From assembly GCA_937773605.1 (NCBI GenBank), contig CALJVP010000007.1, forward strand, positions 1 through 64,000: a stretch of DNA of 64,000 nucleotides, in the 5' to 3' direction. This document shows positions 54,236 to 62,248 of this stretch, in pieces. The first letter of the stretch is position 1; every line of letters starts with the position of its first letter. The notes below the pieces were generated by a model. The model was not told the DNA's origin. It ran no database searches and was given only the letters and a program-made list of their open reading frames with translations. The position numbers were made by a program, and so were the translations under genes. The stretch comes from an uncultured SAR86 cluster bacterium. GTDB lineage: Bacteria > Pseudomonadota > Gammaproteobacteria > Magnimaribacterales > Magnimaribacteraceae.

Positions 54236-54395
54236 TAGATAAGGACATATTTCGGAAAGAACTAGAACTCGAGACCCGGATCTGGAAGAAAATGGACAGA
54301 AGAAGAAGGGTGAAAGGAACAACGAAAGTTGACCATCTGTGAGCTGGAAAGGGTACTAGCCACACAGTGAGTAACCCACACTGACCCCTTCAACT
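54236..54395 (+). ncRNA. Candidate structured, GGA-rich intergenic RNA
   Basis: The 266-bp gap between the LOG and thpR genes holds a stretch less AT-rich than its flanks, with seven GGA triplets in the first 120 bases. It has a CAAC-GAAA-GTTG tetraloop hairpin near 54329-54340, an AGA-CCCGGA-TCT loop with GGA exposed, and GGGTACT/AGTAACCC as a bulged stem near 54348-54374. TATAAA with TTGCAA lies upstream (54207-54233) with poor 15-bp spacing. No T-run terminator is seen. It could be a CsrA-sequestering RNA, another structured RNA, or the remnant of a gene. Confidence 0.25.
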
Positions 54396-54402
54396 TCGAA
54401 TT

Positions 54403-54948
54403 CTAGTAATTGAACGTCTTAATCAGTTGGTAAGAGGTTTTTCCGGATTCAAACTCACTTTCATAAACATCAATATTTGAAACTAAGCTCTTTATGGGTT
54501 CCTCCAGTTCTGGAATCTCAAAACCAGCTCTTTCCTTCTCTTTAAACCTACCTAGAGTAATGTGGGGGTGGTATTTTTTAAGGTGGGTCTCAAATCCTAT
54601 CGTATTGATTATATCTTCTATTTTGCTGTGTATTTTTTTAAGCTGAGGTGTTGGATTTATATTGGCAACTAGAACCTGACCGTTGTCGTTCGGAAAAAGT
54701 GAAATAGAGTTAATTTCCAAAGCAATTTGGGATTTAGAAGTGGTTATTTTTTCTAAATTAATAAACATCTCGTCAATTTGCTCTGGTTCCATTGAGCCTA
54801 TGAAATTAAGAGTAATATGATGACTGTTGTTGTTTTGCCAAGAGATGGTGTGATCTTTTAAGAGTCCGGACTTTAGGTCTTTCTTTATTTCAATTATTTT
54901 ATCGTTAAGTTCCTTAACTGGCGTTAAGGCTATAAATACTCTTGCCAT
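54403..54948 (-). CDS. thpR: RNA 2',3'-cyclic phosphodiesterase (LigT-like)
   Basis: A 181-residue 2H phosphoesterase with the two H-x-T motifs: HHITLNFIGSMEP (H44-x-T46) and KYHPHITLGRFKEKE near 131. It begins ARVFIALTPVKELNDKI, typical of ThpR. The enzyme hydrolyses 2',3'-cyclic phosphates on RNA ends and can join tRNA halves with 2'-5' linkages. It stands alone, divergent from trpS across 92 bp. Confidence 0.93.
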   Translation of the reverse strand: MARVFIALTPVKELNDKIIEIKKDLKSGLLKDHTISWQNNNSHHITLNFIGSMEPEQIDEMFINLEKITTSKSQIALEINSISLFPNDNGQVLVANINPTPQLKKIHSKIEDIINTIGFETHLKKYHPHITLGRFKEKERAGFEIPELEEPIKSLVSNIDVYESEFESGKTSYQLIKTFNY

Positions 54949-55040
54949 CTTTTCTTTTTTTATTGATCATAATGATTACTTTTATTGAATCAAGCACTTT
55001 ATATATGTTCTTAAGTTAGAATAACCATTGGAGAAATTAA

Positions 55041-56060
55041 TTGAGTAAAAAACAAAGAATTCTAACTGGCATAACGACAAGCGGCATACCTCATTTAGGT
55101 AACTTATCTGGTGCGATTTTACCCGCAATTAATGCAAGTAATGATGAGCATACGTCCTCTTTTTTATTTCTTGCTGATTATCATTCATTAATTAAGAACC
55201 TTGATCCATCTCTAACGCATGATTCTAGTTTTGAAATAGCTGCTTGCTGGCTAGCTTGTGGTCTTAACCCTGAAAAAGTAACTTTTTATCGTCAATCAGA
55301 TATTCCTCATATATTTGAACTCACTTGGATATTGAGTTGCTTGTCTGCAAAAGGACTGTTGAATAGAGCTCATGCTTACAAGGCAGCTGTGGCTGAAAAC
55401 GAAACTGTTGGATCAAAAGATCTTGATAAAGGCATCACAATGGGCCTCTTTAACTATCCTGTACTAATGGCAGCCGACATATTGATGTTTAATGCAAATA
55501 TTGTTCCGGTTGGACAAGATCAAAAACAACATATAGAAATGACAAGAGATATTGCTACAAGATTTAATCATCATTACGGGGATATATTTACAATCCCTGA
55601 AGCTCTGATAGACGATGAAAAGGGAGTCTTACCCGGACTGGACGGTCAAAAAATGAGTAAATCGTACAAGAACGTCATTCCTGTTTTTACAGAGACTGAT
55701 AGTTTAAGAAAAGCAGTCATGAAAATTAAGACTAACTCTAAAGAACCAGGTGAACCGAAAGATACGGAAAATTGCACGATCTTTAAGATCTACAAATCCT
55801 TTTCAAACTCAGAAGAGATCAATCAGCTGGCTTTAAAATATAAAGAGGGTATAGCTTGGGGAGAAGCAAAAGAAATACTCTTTCAAAAGTTAGAAGATAA
55901 TCTGTCGGGTTACAAATCTGAATACACTAAAATAATCGGCGACAGAGCTCACGTAGAAGAGACTCTAGTTTTGGGATCAAAGAAAGCACTGGAAGTGTCT
56001 CTACCATTGATAGAGCAAGTAAGAAAAGCAGTAGGTATAAAAGGATTTGCGAAACTCTAA
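55041..56060 (+). CDS. trpS: Tryptophanyl-tRNA synthetase
   Basis: A 339-residue class I synthetase starting with TTG; GGAG is found 8 bp upstream. The HIGH-like motif is GIPHLGNLSGAI (16-27), the KMSKS motif is GQKMSKSYKNVIPVF near 205-219, and FLADYHSLIKNLDP, VGQDQKQHIEMTRDIATRFN and AADILMFNANIVPVG complete the Trp/ATP site. It charges tRNA-Trp. The following unknown gene overlaps its end by 14 bp. Confidence 0.96.
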   Translation: MSKKQRILTGITTSGIPHLGNLSGAILPAINASNDEHTSSFLFLADYHSLIKNLDPSLTHDSSFEIAACWLACGLNPEKVTFYRQSDIPHIFELTWILSCLSAKGLLNRAHAYKAAVAENETVGSKDLDKGITMGLFNYPVLMAADILMFNANIVPVGQDQKQHIEMTRDIATRFNHHYGDIFTIPEALIDDEKGVLPGLDGQKMSKSYKNVIPVFTETDSLRKAVMKIKTNSKEPGEPKDTENCTIFKIYKSFSNSEEINQLALKYKEGIAWGEAKEILFQKLEDNLSGYKSEYTKIIGDRAHVEETLVLGSKKALEVSLPLIEQVRKAVGIKGFAKL

Positions 56061-56622
56061 TAAAAGAAAAGTAATACCAATACACTCTGCTTGGAATTTT
56101 ACTTTAGATTCAAAAAGCACTCTAAGATTGCATGAACATGGATTGATACGAGTATTTAAAATTCTAATAGATAAAAAATCAAAAGAATTCAATCCCTATA
56201 ATTTTTTTTCATCCCTAATAGATAGTGATTTTTATCAAGAACTATTTTTTGATCATTTCAGTCAAATAAGTAAAGGAAAGCATGGTCCTTTTTTAACAGA
56301 GAACATTGCCCCAGATAACTTCTCTGAAGAAAAAAATAAGGTTTTCAAAGAAGAATTCTTACAAATAGTAGCTTCACCTAAATGGGGATGTCCTAAAATT
56401 TCTGAGGATGCTTTTGAAAAGATAAAACTTTTACTGGATCATGTGGTTACAGACAGTACAAGGGTTTATTTTTTAGACAAATGCAGGACGTTCAATACTT
56501 CTTCTAATGAAGCTAAAATTTATGAACATGAATGGTCTCATAATTTATCAAGTTTTTACGAATTTATTTTATACGATCCGGAGGTCAAAACAGGTCACAT
56601 ATTGATACTGACTTATGAGTAA
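56047..56622 (+). CDS. Unknown protein between trpS and an MFS gene
   Basis: A 191-residue soluble protein starting with TTG 56047 (overlapping trpS by 14 bp) and ending inside the MFS start (8 bp overlap), so all three are coupled. It contains IPIHSAWNFTLDSKSTLRLH near the start, HFSQISKGKHGPFLTENI, an SPKWGCPKISEDAF loop, and YEHEWSHNLSSFYEFILYDPEVKTGHILILTYE at the end. No TM or signal peptide is seen and no family is recognised. Conserved-looking Trp, His and Cys residues suggest a folded domain. Confidence 0.6.
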   Translation: MRNSNKRKVIPIHSAWNFTLDSKSTLRLHEHGLIRVFKILIDKKSKEFNPYNFFSSLIDSDFYQELFFDHFSQISKGKHGPFLTENIAPDNFSEEKNKVFKEEFLQIVASPKWGCPKISEDAFEKIKLLLDHVVTDSTRVYFLDKCRTFNTSSNEAKIYEHEWSHNLSSFYEFILYDPEVKTGHILILTYE

Positions 56623-57874
56623 GCCATTATCGAAGTTACCCTCAACTATCTGGATTCTCTCTGCAGGATTACTATGCGTTGGCGCAGGCCAATCAGTAAT
56701 TTTCATTACAATACCTCCCTTAGCAAGGGATTTAGGATTATCTGAAATTCAAATTGGTTCAATTTTCGCTTCATCTGCTTTAGCGTGGATGATCTTAAGC
56801 CCTTTTTGGGGAAAATTAAGCGACAGAATTGGAAGAAAAAAAGTAGTCATTATTGGACTGGTGGGTTTTTCTATTTCACTGATGTTATTTAGCTTAACTA
56901 TTTCTTTAGGAGAGAAGGGAGTTTTGCACGGCAGTATTCTTTTTGCTTTATTGATAGCAGCAAGATTAATTAATGGAATGTTTGGCAGTGCAACAAGACC
57001 GTCTTCTGGAGCCTGGGTAGCAGATATCACCGACGCAGAAGACAGAAGTCGTGCGTTCGCAAGACTAGATTCTGGGTTTTCAATGGGCAGAATACTTGGT
57101 CCGGCTTTAGCAGGGTTTTTACTTCTAATTTCTTATACCGCTCCCTTTTATCTTTTTGCTTTTATGGCTTTCATTGTGATGATTCTAATAACAAGAGAAA
57201 AAGCCTATAAAGGCTCTCAAATTCTTTCTAAGGATCATATCTTTATAAAAACCTATGATCCGCGGGTATGGCCCTTTCTTGTTGTTTCGGCGGCCTTCGG
57301 AATTTGCAATGCAGCTCTTGTGCAAACCTCTTCCTTTTATTTTCAAGACGTAATTGTGCCGTTTTCAGAGAACTACATCGCTATAGCAAGCGCGGGCTTT
57401 ATGTTAACCGCGTTGGGAATCTTATCCGGACAACTTATTATTGCAGATAGGCTACAAACATCTCCAGGGTCTCTGATAAGAGCAGGGGCGGTATTTCTAT
57501 GTTTATCTTTATTGGGTGTTGCGTTAAGTAATTCTTTGTTAGAAATATATACATCCTTGTTTTTTTACGGTGTAGGAGGAGGAATGCTTGGTCCAGGAAT
57601 TTCTTCTTCTCTTTCTTTATCGGTAGGTAAAGAAAATCAAGGTGCAGCGAGTGGGTTTCTGGGTATGGTTATACCTATAGGCCATGTCATTTCACCTCTA
57701 ATTGCCATGCCATTATATGTTTTATCACCTAAAGCCCCTTATCTATTAGGTGTTTTTGTCATGTTAGTGGCCATAGTTTTCATTTTTTCTAATTCAAGAC
57801 ATCAGTGGATAAGAAAAAAAGGCTACAGAGAACTACCGACAAAAACTATAGAGGATTCTCTGGATATCGGTTAA
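56615..57874 (+). CDS. MFS efflux transporter (DHA1/Tet-like)
   Basis: A 419-residue inner-membrane protein with 12 hydrophobic helices. MFS motif A is WGKLSDRIGRKKVVIIGLVG near residue 68, and GMFGSATRPSSGAWVADITDAEDRSRAFARLDSGFSMGRILGPALAGFL holds the motif B/C-like Pro-Gly residues of helices 4-5, as in tetracycline/multidrug antiporters. It overlaps the upstream unknown gene by 8 bp. The substrate is unknown. Confidence 0.87.
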   Translation: MSKPLSKLPSTIWILSAGLLCVGAGQSVIFITIPPLARDLGLSEIQIGSIFASSALAWMILSPFWGKLSDRIGRKKVVIIGLVGFSISLMLFSLTISLGEKGVLHGSILFALLIAARLINGMFGSATRPSSGAWVADITDAEDRSRAFARLDSGFSMGRILGPALAGFLLLISYTAPFYLFAFMAFIVMILITREKAYKGSQILSKDHIFIKTYDPRVWPFLVVSAAFGICNAALVQTSSFYFQDVIVPFSENYIAIASAGFMLTALGILSGQLIIADRLQTSPGSLIRAGAVFLCLSLLGVALSNSLLEIYTSLFFYGVGGGMLGPGISSSLSLSVGKENQGAASGFLGMVIPIGHVISPLIAMPLYVLSPKAPYLLGVFVMLVAIVFIFSNSRHQWIRKKGYRELPTKTIEDSLDIG

Positions 57875-57954
57875 TAAATGGTATCATTGGATCATTCCTG
57901 AGTCTCTTGAAGACTCTTACAGGTTCAACAAAAAAATGAATAAGGAGACGATTA

Positions 57955-58848
57955 ATGTTTAAAGAAGATCTATTGAAAGGAAAAAGAATTCTAGTTACTG
58001 GAGGAGGTTCTGGGCTGGGCAAAGAAATGTCTAGATACTTTCTTAAGTACGGAGCGGAAGTTTTAATTTGTGGACGCAGAGTAGGTGTCTTAGAGGAAAC
58101 AGCTAAAGAATTAATGGATGAACAGGGCGGTTCTGTAAAATGCTATGGCCTAGACATAAGAGGACCTCAAGACGTTGATAACGTAATTAATGAAATCTTT
58201 GAAGAAGCTCCATTGGATGGTCTTGTTAATAACGCAGCAGGAAATTTTATCTCTAGAACAGAAGATCTCTCTCACAGAGGTTTTGATGCGATAGCCAGCA
58301 TTGTTTTCCATGGAACTTTTTACGTAACTCACGCTGTGGGTAAAAGATGGTTAGAGCTTGGAAGGCCAGGCAATATTATATCTATACTAGCAACTTGGGT
58401 TTGGACGGGATCTGCCTTTACGGTGCCTTCAGCTATGTCAAAGAGTGGAATACATTCAATGACACAATCCCTGGCAACAGAATGGGGAAAAACGGGTGTT
58501 CGAATTAATGCAATAGCTCCAGGCCCTTTTCCCACAGAAGGAGCTTGGGCAAGACTGTCTCCTAATCAAGACCCTGATGAAGCTAAATCTGACTCCAGTG
58601 GTGCTTATAGTCAAAATCCTATGGGTAGAGTGGGAGAGATGGAAGAATTAGGGAACTTAGCTACTTTTCTTATGTCTGATGGGTGCAATTACTTGAATGG
58701 CCAAACCATAGCAATAGATGGAGCTGAATACCTTACTGGTGGTACTTTTTATAGACAATTAGCATCTTTAAAAGATGAAGATTGGGACGCTTTGAGAGAT
58801 TCCATTAAAAGCACAAATGAGAAAGATAAGGCTAAAAGGTCTGTCTAA
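57955..58848 (+). CDS. SDR, 2,4-dienoyl-CoA reductase-like
   Basis: A 297-residue short-chain enzyme. The NADPH site is VTGGGSGLGKEMSRYFL (14-30), with LICGRR after strand 2 and NNAAGNF at 92-98. At the usual Y-x-x-x-K it has Ser159 and Lys163 (SAMSK), the arrangement of mitochondrial and peroxisomal 2,4-dienoyl-CoA reductases, and its GPFPTEGAWARLSP loop is also like that group. It would reduce dienoyl-CoA in breakdown of unsaturated fatty acids. AAGGAG is found before the ATG; the aldehyde dehydrogenase gene follows 29 bp later. Confidence 0.87.
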   Translation: MFKEDLLKGKRILVTGGGSGLGKEMSRYFLKYGAEVLICGRRVGVLEETAKELMDEQGGSVKCYGLDIRGPQDVDNVINEIFEEAPLDGLVNNAAGNFISRTEDLSHRGFDAIASIVFHGTFYVTHAVGKRWLELGRPGNIISILATWVWTGSAFTVPSAMSKSGIHSMTQSLATEWGKTGVRINAIAPGPFPTEGAWARLSPNQDPDEAKSDSSGAYSQNPMGRVGEMEELGNLATFLMSDGCNYLNGQTIAIDGAEYLTGGTFYRQLASLKDEDWDALRDSIKSTNEKDKAKRSV

Positions 58849-58877
58849 ATAAATTTAAGATAACTTAGGAGAGAACA

Positions 58878-60308
58878 ATGGATACAACAGCAAATGAAAT
58901 GAAGAGAGTATTGGAATTACAGAAACAATTAAACATTACTGAAGGAGCTCCAAGTGCAGCTTTGAGAGCGGATAGGCTAGATAGGTGTATGGCAATGGTT
59001 AGTGCTTATAAAAAAGAAATTGTTGAATCTATGCAAGATGATTTTGGAAATAGAGACCCTATTATGAGTGCTACTACTGAAGTTGATTCAGTTATTGGGC
59101 CAATGGTGCACGCGAAGAAAAATCTAAAAAAATGGATGAAATCAGAAAAAAGAAAAGCATCTATTGCAGGAACAGGCCCTTTATTGTCTTTGACCGGAGC
59201 CAAAGCTGTAATCAATTATCAGCCTAAAGGTGTGGTTGGTGTCATAAGTCCTTGGAATTTCCCAGTTAATTTAGCCTTGGCCCCACTGGCGGGTATTATT
59301 GCTGCAGGAAATAGAGTCATGCTTAAGCCTTCTGAATTAACTCCTTCTTCATCTGATCTGATGAAAAAGATGATTAATGAATATTTCGATGAATCTGAAA
59401 TCGCTGTTTTTACTGGTGATCCGGCAGTGGGTGCTGCTTTTAGTGCCTTGGCGTTTGATCACATGTTATTTACCGGTGGCACAGAGATAGCAAAGCATGT
59501 AATGAGAGCAGCAGCAGATAATTTAGTACCTTTAACTTTAGAGCTAGGTGGAAAATCTCCAGTAGTTGTCGGTCAAAGTTCAAAAATGCAAGATGTAGCA
59601 CAAAGGGTTATGCAAGGAAAAACCATGAATGCAGGTCAAATATGCTTAGCTCCTGATTATGCTTTAGTACCAGAAGGAAGAGTAAATGAGTTTGTAGATG
59701 CTGCCGTGTCTGTAACCTCAGAAATGTTCCCTGAAATGAAAGATAATGATGACTACACATCAATAATCAATCAAAAACATTACGATAGAATCCAAGGATA
59801 TTTGACAGATGCTAAAGAAAAAGGAGCAGAAGTAGTTGAAATAAACCCTAGTAATGAAGATTTTTCACAACAACCGCATCATAAAATACCTCCAACAATA
59901 GTTCTTAATCCTACTGAAGATATGCAGATTATGCAGGAAGAGATATTTGGACCTGTATTGCCTGTAAAGACTTACTCGAATGTTTCAGAGAGTGTTGATT
60001 ATATTAACTCTAAAGACAGACCTCTTGGTTTGTATTATTTTGGTAAAGATAAAAAAGAACAAGATTTTGTCTTGAATAATACAACCTCCGGAGGGGTAAC
60101 GGTAAACGATGTTATTTCACATATTCAAATGGAGGATCTTCCATTTGGAGGTGTTGGCCCGAGTGGCATGGGTTCTTATCATGGCCATGATGGTTTTAAA
60201 GAATTTAGCCATGCCAAAGCAACTTACACCCAATCAAAATTAAACTTAATGAAGATAGCCGGACTTGTTCCTCCGTACAAGAAGAAAGAAGAAAAACCTT
60301 CTGCTTAG
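58878..60308 (+). CDS. Aldehyde dehydrogenase, coniferyl-aldehyde type
   Basis: A 476-residue ALDH. The set VGVISPWNFPVNLALAPLAGIIAAGNRVMLKPSELTP, ALAFDHMLFTGGTEIAKHVM, LELGGKSPVVV (Glu), MNAGQICLAPDYALVP (catalytic Cys in QIC) and EEIFGPVLPVKTY is typical; the short form with KKWMKSEKRKASI matches the coniferyl aldehyde dehydrogenase group (CalB-like) that handles aromatic and long-chain aldehydes. Downstream of the DECR-like SDR, a role with fatty aldehydes is as likely. TAGGAG precedes the ATG. Confidence 0.88.
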   Translation: MDTTANEMKRVLELQKQLNITEGAPSAALRADRLDRCMAMVSAYKKEIVESMQDDFGNRDPIMSATTEVDSVIGPMVHAKKNLKKWMKSEKRKASIAGTGPLLSLTGAKAVINYQPKGVVGVISPWNFPVNLALAPLAGIIAAGNRVMLKPSELTPSSSDLMKKMINEYFDESEIAVFTGDPAVGAAFSALAFDHMLFTGGTEIAKHVMRAAADNLVPLTLELGGKSPVVVGQSSKMQDVAQRVMQGKTMNAGQICLAPDYALVPEGRVNEFVDAAVSVTSEMFPEMKDNDDYTSIINQKHYDRIQGYLTDAKEKGAEVVEINPSNEDFSQQPHHKIPPTIVLNPTEDMQIMQEEIFGPVLPVKTYSNVSESVDYINSKDRPLGLYYFGKDKKEQDFVLNNTTSGGVTVNDVISHIQMEDLPFGGVGPSGMGSYHGHDGFKEFSHAKATYTQSKLNLMKIAGLVPPYKKKEEKPSA

Positions 60309-60345
60309 ATTTTTTTAGGAATATATTTTCAGGCTTAGAATTCTA

Positions 60346-61590
60346 ATGAATAGTGTAAGTCTATTAATAGCCCTTCGATACTTTAGAAGTAAGAGAAGTG
60401 GATTTGTATCAATTATTTCTAAGATGGCATTTGCAGGAATAGCCATTGGTGTTGCCGTTCTAATTATAGTTACTTCAGTAATGAACGGATTTGAAAAAGA
60501 ACTTCAAACTAGAATACTGCAAGCAGTCCCTCATGCAGCCATAGAAGGGAATATTAATAACAATGATATCGATAAGATAGTTGGTGCATTGTATGAGAAT
60601 GATAAAGTTCTTGGAGCTGCACCTTATATCGAAACGCAGGGATTGATTAGCTCCGCCTCTTCACTTAAAGGAGTTTATATTTTTGGAATTGATCCCGTTC
60701 TAGAAAAATCTATTTCAATGGTATCTGATCAAATTATTGACGGCAGTTGGGAGAGTTTGAACAAGGAAGGTTACAACCTGCTAATGGGTGACATATTGGC
60801 CATGCAGCTTGGTCTTAGAGTAGGCGACAAGGTGAATGTTCTTGTTCCCGATACCAACCTTGGCCTTGCGGGTATTTTACCCAGAACAAGACAGTTTACT
60901 GTTACGGGAGTTTTCAGTCTGGGTGCACCCGAAATGGATGAATCTTTTATTTTTCTTAATATTAAAAACTCCTCAAAACTTTTAAGAATGAATAACTCTG
61001 TTCATGGCATTAGAGTAAGGTACGAGGATCTTTTTTTAGCACCTGTTGAAATTCATAAAGATCTTTTTAATATCCAAAATTCTCTAAATTTAGACTTAGA
61101 AGCAAGTAACTGGACTCAGTCCTATGGTACTTTATTCAAAGCCATCAAAAATGAAAAATTTTTAATCTCTCTCTTACTTACTTTTATAGTACTCGTGGCT
61201 ATATTTAATGTGGTTTCAATGCTTGTGATGATCATTAATGAAAAAAGAGCTCAAATAGCAATCTTAGTTACTTTAGGAGGAACTAAAAGTTTTATTCAAA
61301 AAATATTCGTCTATTTTGGTTCACTGATTGGTCTCTTTGGAACTCTTAGTGGTTTGTTATTTGGAATTTTAATATCCTACAACTTGGGTTCCATTATTGG
61401 TTTATTGGAATATTCTTTAGGTGTTAAGTTTTTAGAGGTCTATTTCATCGATTATTTCCCTATTGATGTAAGGCCAAGCTGGGTCTTTTTTATCTGCTCA
61501 GGTTCAATCCTCTTAACTCTTGTAAGCAGTATTTACCCTGCAACAATAGCATCAAAGATAGAGCCGGCAGAGGTACTAAAATATGAATAG
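60346..61590 (+). CDS. lolC: Lipoprotein-releasing permease LolC/E (single copy)
   Basis: A 414-residue inner-membrane permease: SLLIALRYFRSKRSGFVSIISKMAFAGIAIGVAVLIIVTSVMNGFEKEL at the start (TM1), a periplasmic domain with the hook-like NLGLAGILPRTRQFTVTGVF, then three TMs (LISLLLTFIVLVAIFNVVSMLVMI, then two more) and a C-terminal EPAEVLKYE. With LolD it extracts lipoproteins and hands them to LolA. No second permease follows, so this may work as a homodimer (LolF-like). It overlaps lolD by 8 bp. Confidence 0.92.
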   Translation: MNSVSLLIALRYFRSKRSGFVSIISKMAFAGIAIGVAVLIIVTSVMNGFEKELQTRILQAVPHAAIEGNINNNDIDKIVGALYENDKVLGAAPYIETQGLISSASSLKGVYIFGIDPVLEKSISMVSDQIIDGSWESLNKEGYNLLMGDILAMQLGLRVGDKVNVLVPDTNLGLAGILPRTRQFTVTGVFSLGAPEMDESFIFLNIKNSSKLLRMNNSVHGIRVRYEDLFLAPVEIHKDLFNIQNSLNLDLEASNWTQSYGTLFKAIKNEKFLISLLLTFIVLVAIFNVVSMLVMIINEKRAQIAILVTLGGTKSFIQKIFVYFGSLIGLFGTLSGLLFGILISYNLGSIIGLLEYSLGVKFLEVYFIDYFPIDVRPSWVFFICSGSILLTLVSSIYPATIASKIEPAEVLKYE

Positions 61591-62248
61591 TGTTTTATAT
61601 AATTGCAAAAATATTTATAAATCATACCGTCAGCCAGTTAAAGACGTAGAAGTGATTAATAATTTAGATTTAATTTTAGATAAAGGTTCGACATTAAGCC
61701 TTGTTGGCCCATCGGGTTGTGGTAAAACTACACTTCTGAATATACTGGCCGGTCTTGACTTTGCAACAAGTGGTGAAGTTTCTTTTTTAGGTTCGGATAT
61801 GGGCTTACTAGATTCAGACGCAAGAGCAAATTTAAGAAATAAAGAAATAGGCTTTGTGTATCAATTCCATCACTTACTTCCGGAATTAAGCTCCCAAGAG
61901 AACGTTGCATTACCAATGCTTATGTCTGGTTTAGATAAAGAAAAATCTATGAAAAGGGCGTTGGAATTAATGAAGAAAGTTCATCTTTCTGACAAACTAT
62001 CTAATAGACCAGGCGAGCTTTCGGGAGGCGAGAGACAGCGTGTTGCCATAGCAAGATCTTTATCTAATAATCCGTCATGTTTGTTGATGGATGAACCAAC
62101 TGGTAATTTAGACACTTCAAATGCTGAAAATATTACGAATCTTTTACTTGAATTGGTTAAAGAGGAAGGTGTTGGTTTGATAGTAGCAACACATGACTTA
62201 TCTCTTGCTGGTCGACTAGATGAAACATTAAATTTAGAATCATCCTAA
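61583..62248 (+). CDS. lolD: Lipoprotein-releasing ATPase LolD
   Basis: A 221-residue ABC ATPase: Walker A GPSGCGKTT, Q-loop FVYQFHHLLPELSSQENVALPMLMSG (a LolD-type YQFHHLLPEF motif), signature LSGGERQRVAIARSL, Walker B LLMDEPTGNLD and H-loop ATHDL. It powers lipoprotein release with the LolC-type permease. It overlaps lolC by 8 bp and shares one base with the start of msbA (TAATG). Confidence 0.95.
   Translation: MNSVLYNCKNIYKSYRQPVKDVEVINNLDLILDKGSTLSLVGPSGCGKTTLLNILAGLDFATSGEVSFLGSDMGLLDSDARANLRNKEIGFVYQFHHLLPELSSQENVALPMLMSGLDKEKSMKRALELMKKVHLSDKLSNRPGELSGGERQRVAIARSLSNNPSCLLMDEPTGNLDTSNAENITNLLLELVKEEGVGLIVATHDLSLAGRLDETLNLESS

Noticed and set aside
54236..54395. RNase P, 4.5S or 6S RNA gene
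   Set aside because: The conserved cores of these RNAs are not found, and the length and structure do not fit.
61583..62248. MacB-type ABC exporter in place of Lol
   Set aside because: The LolD-type Q-loop YQFHHLLPE, the short ATPase, the permease layout and the msbA neighbour fit Lol better.
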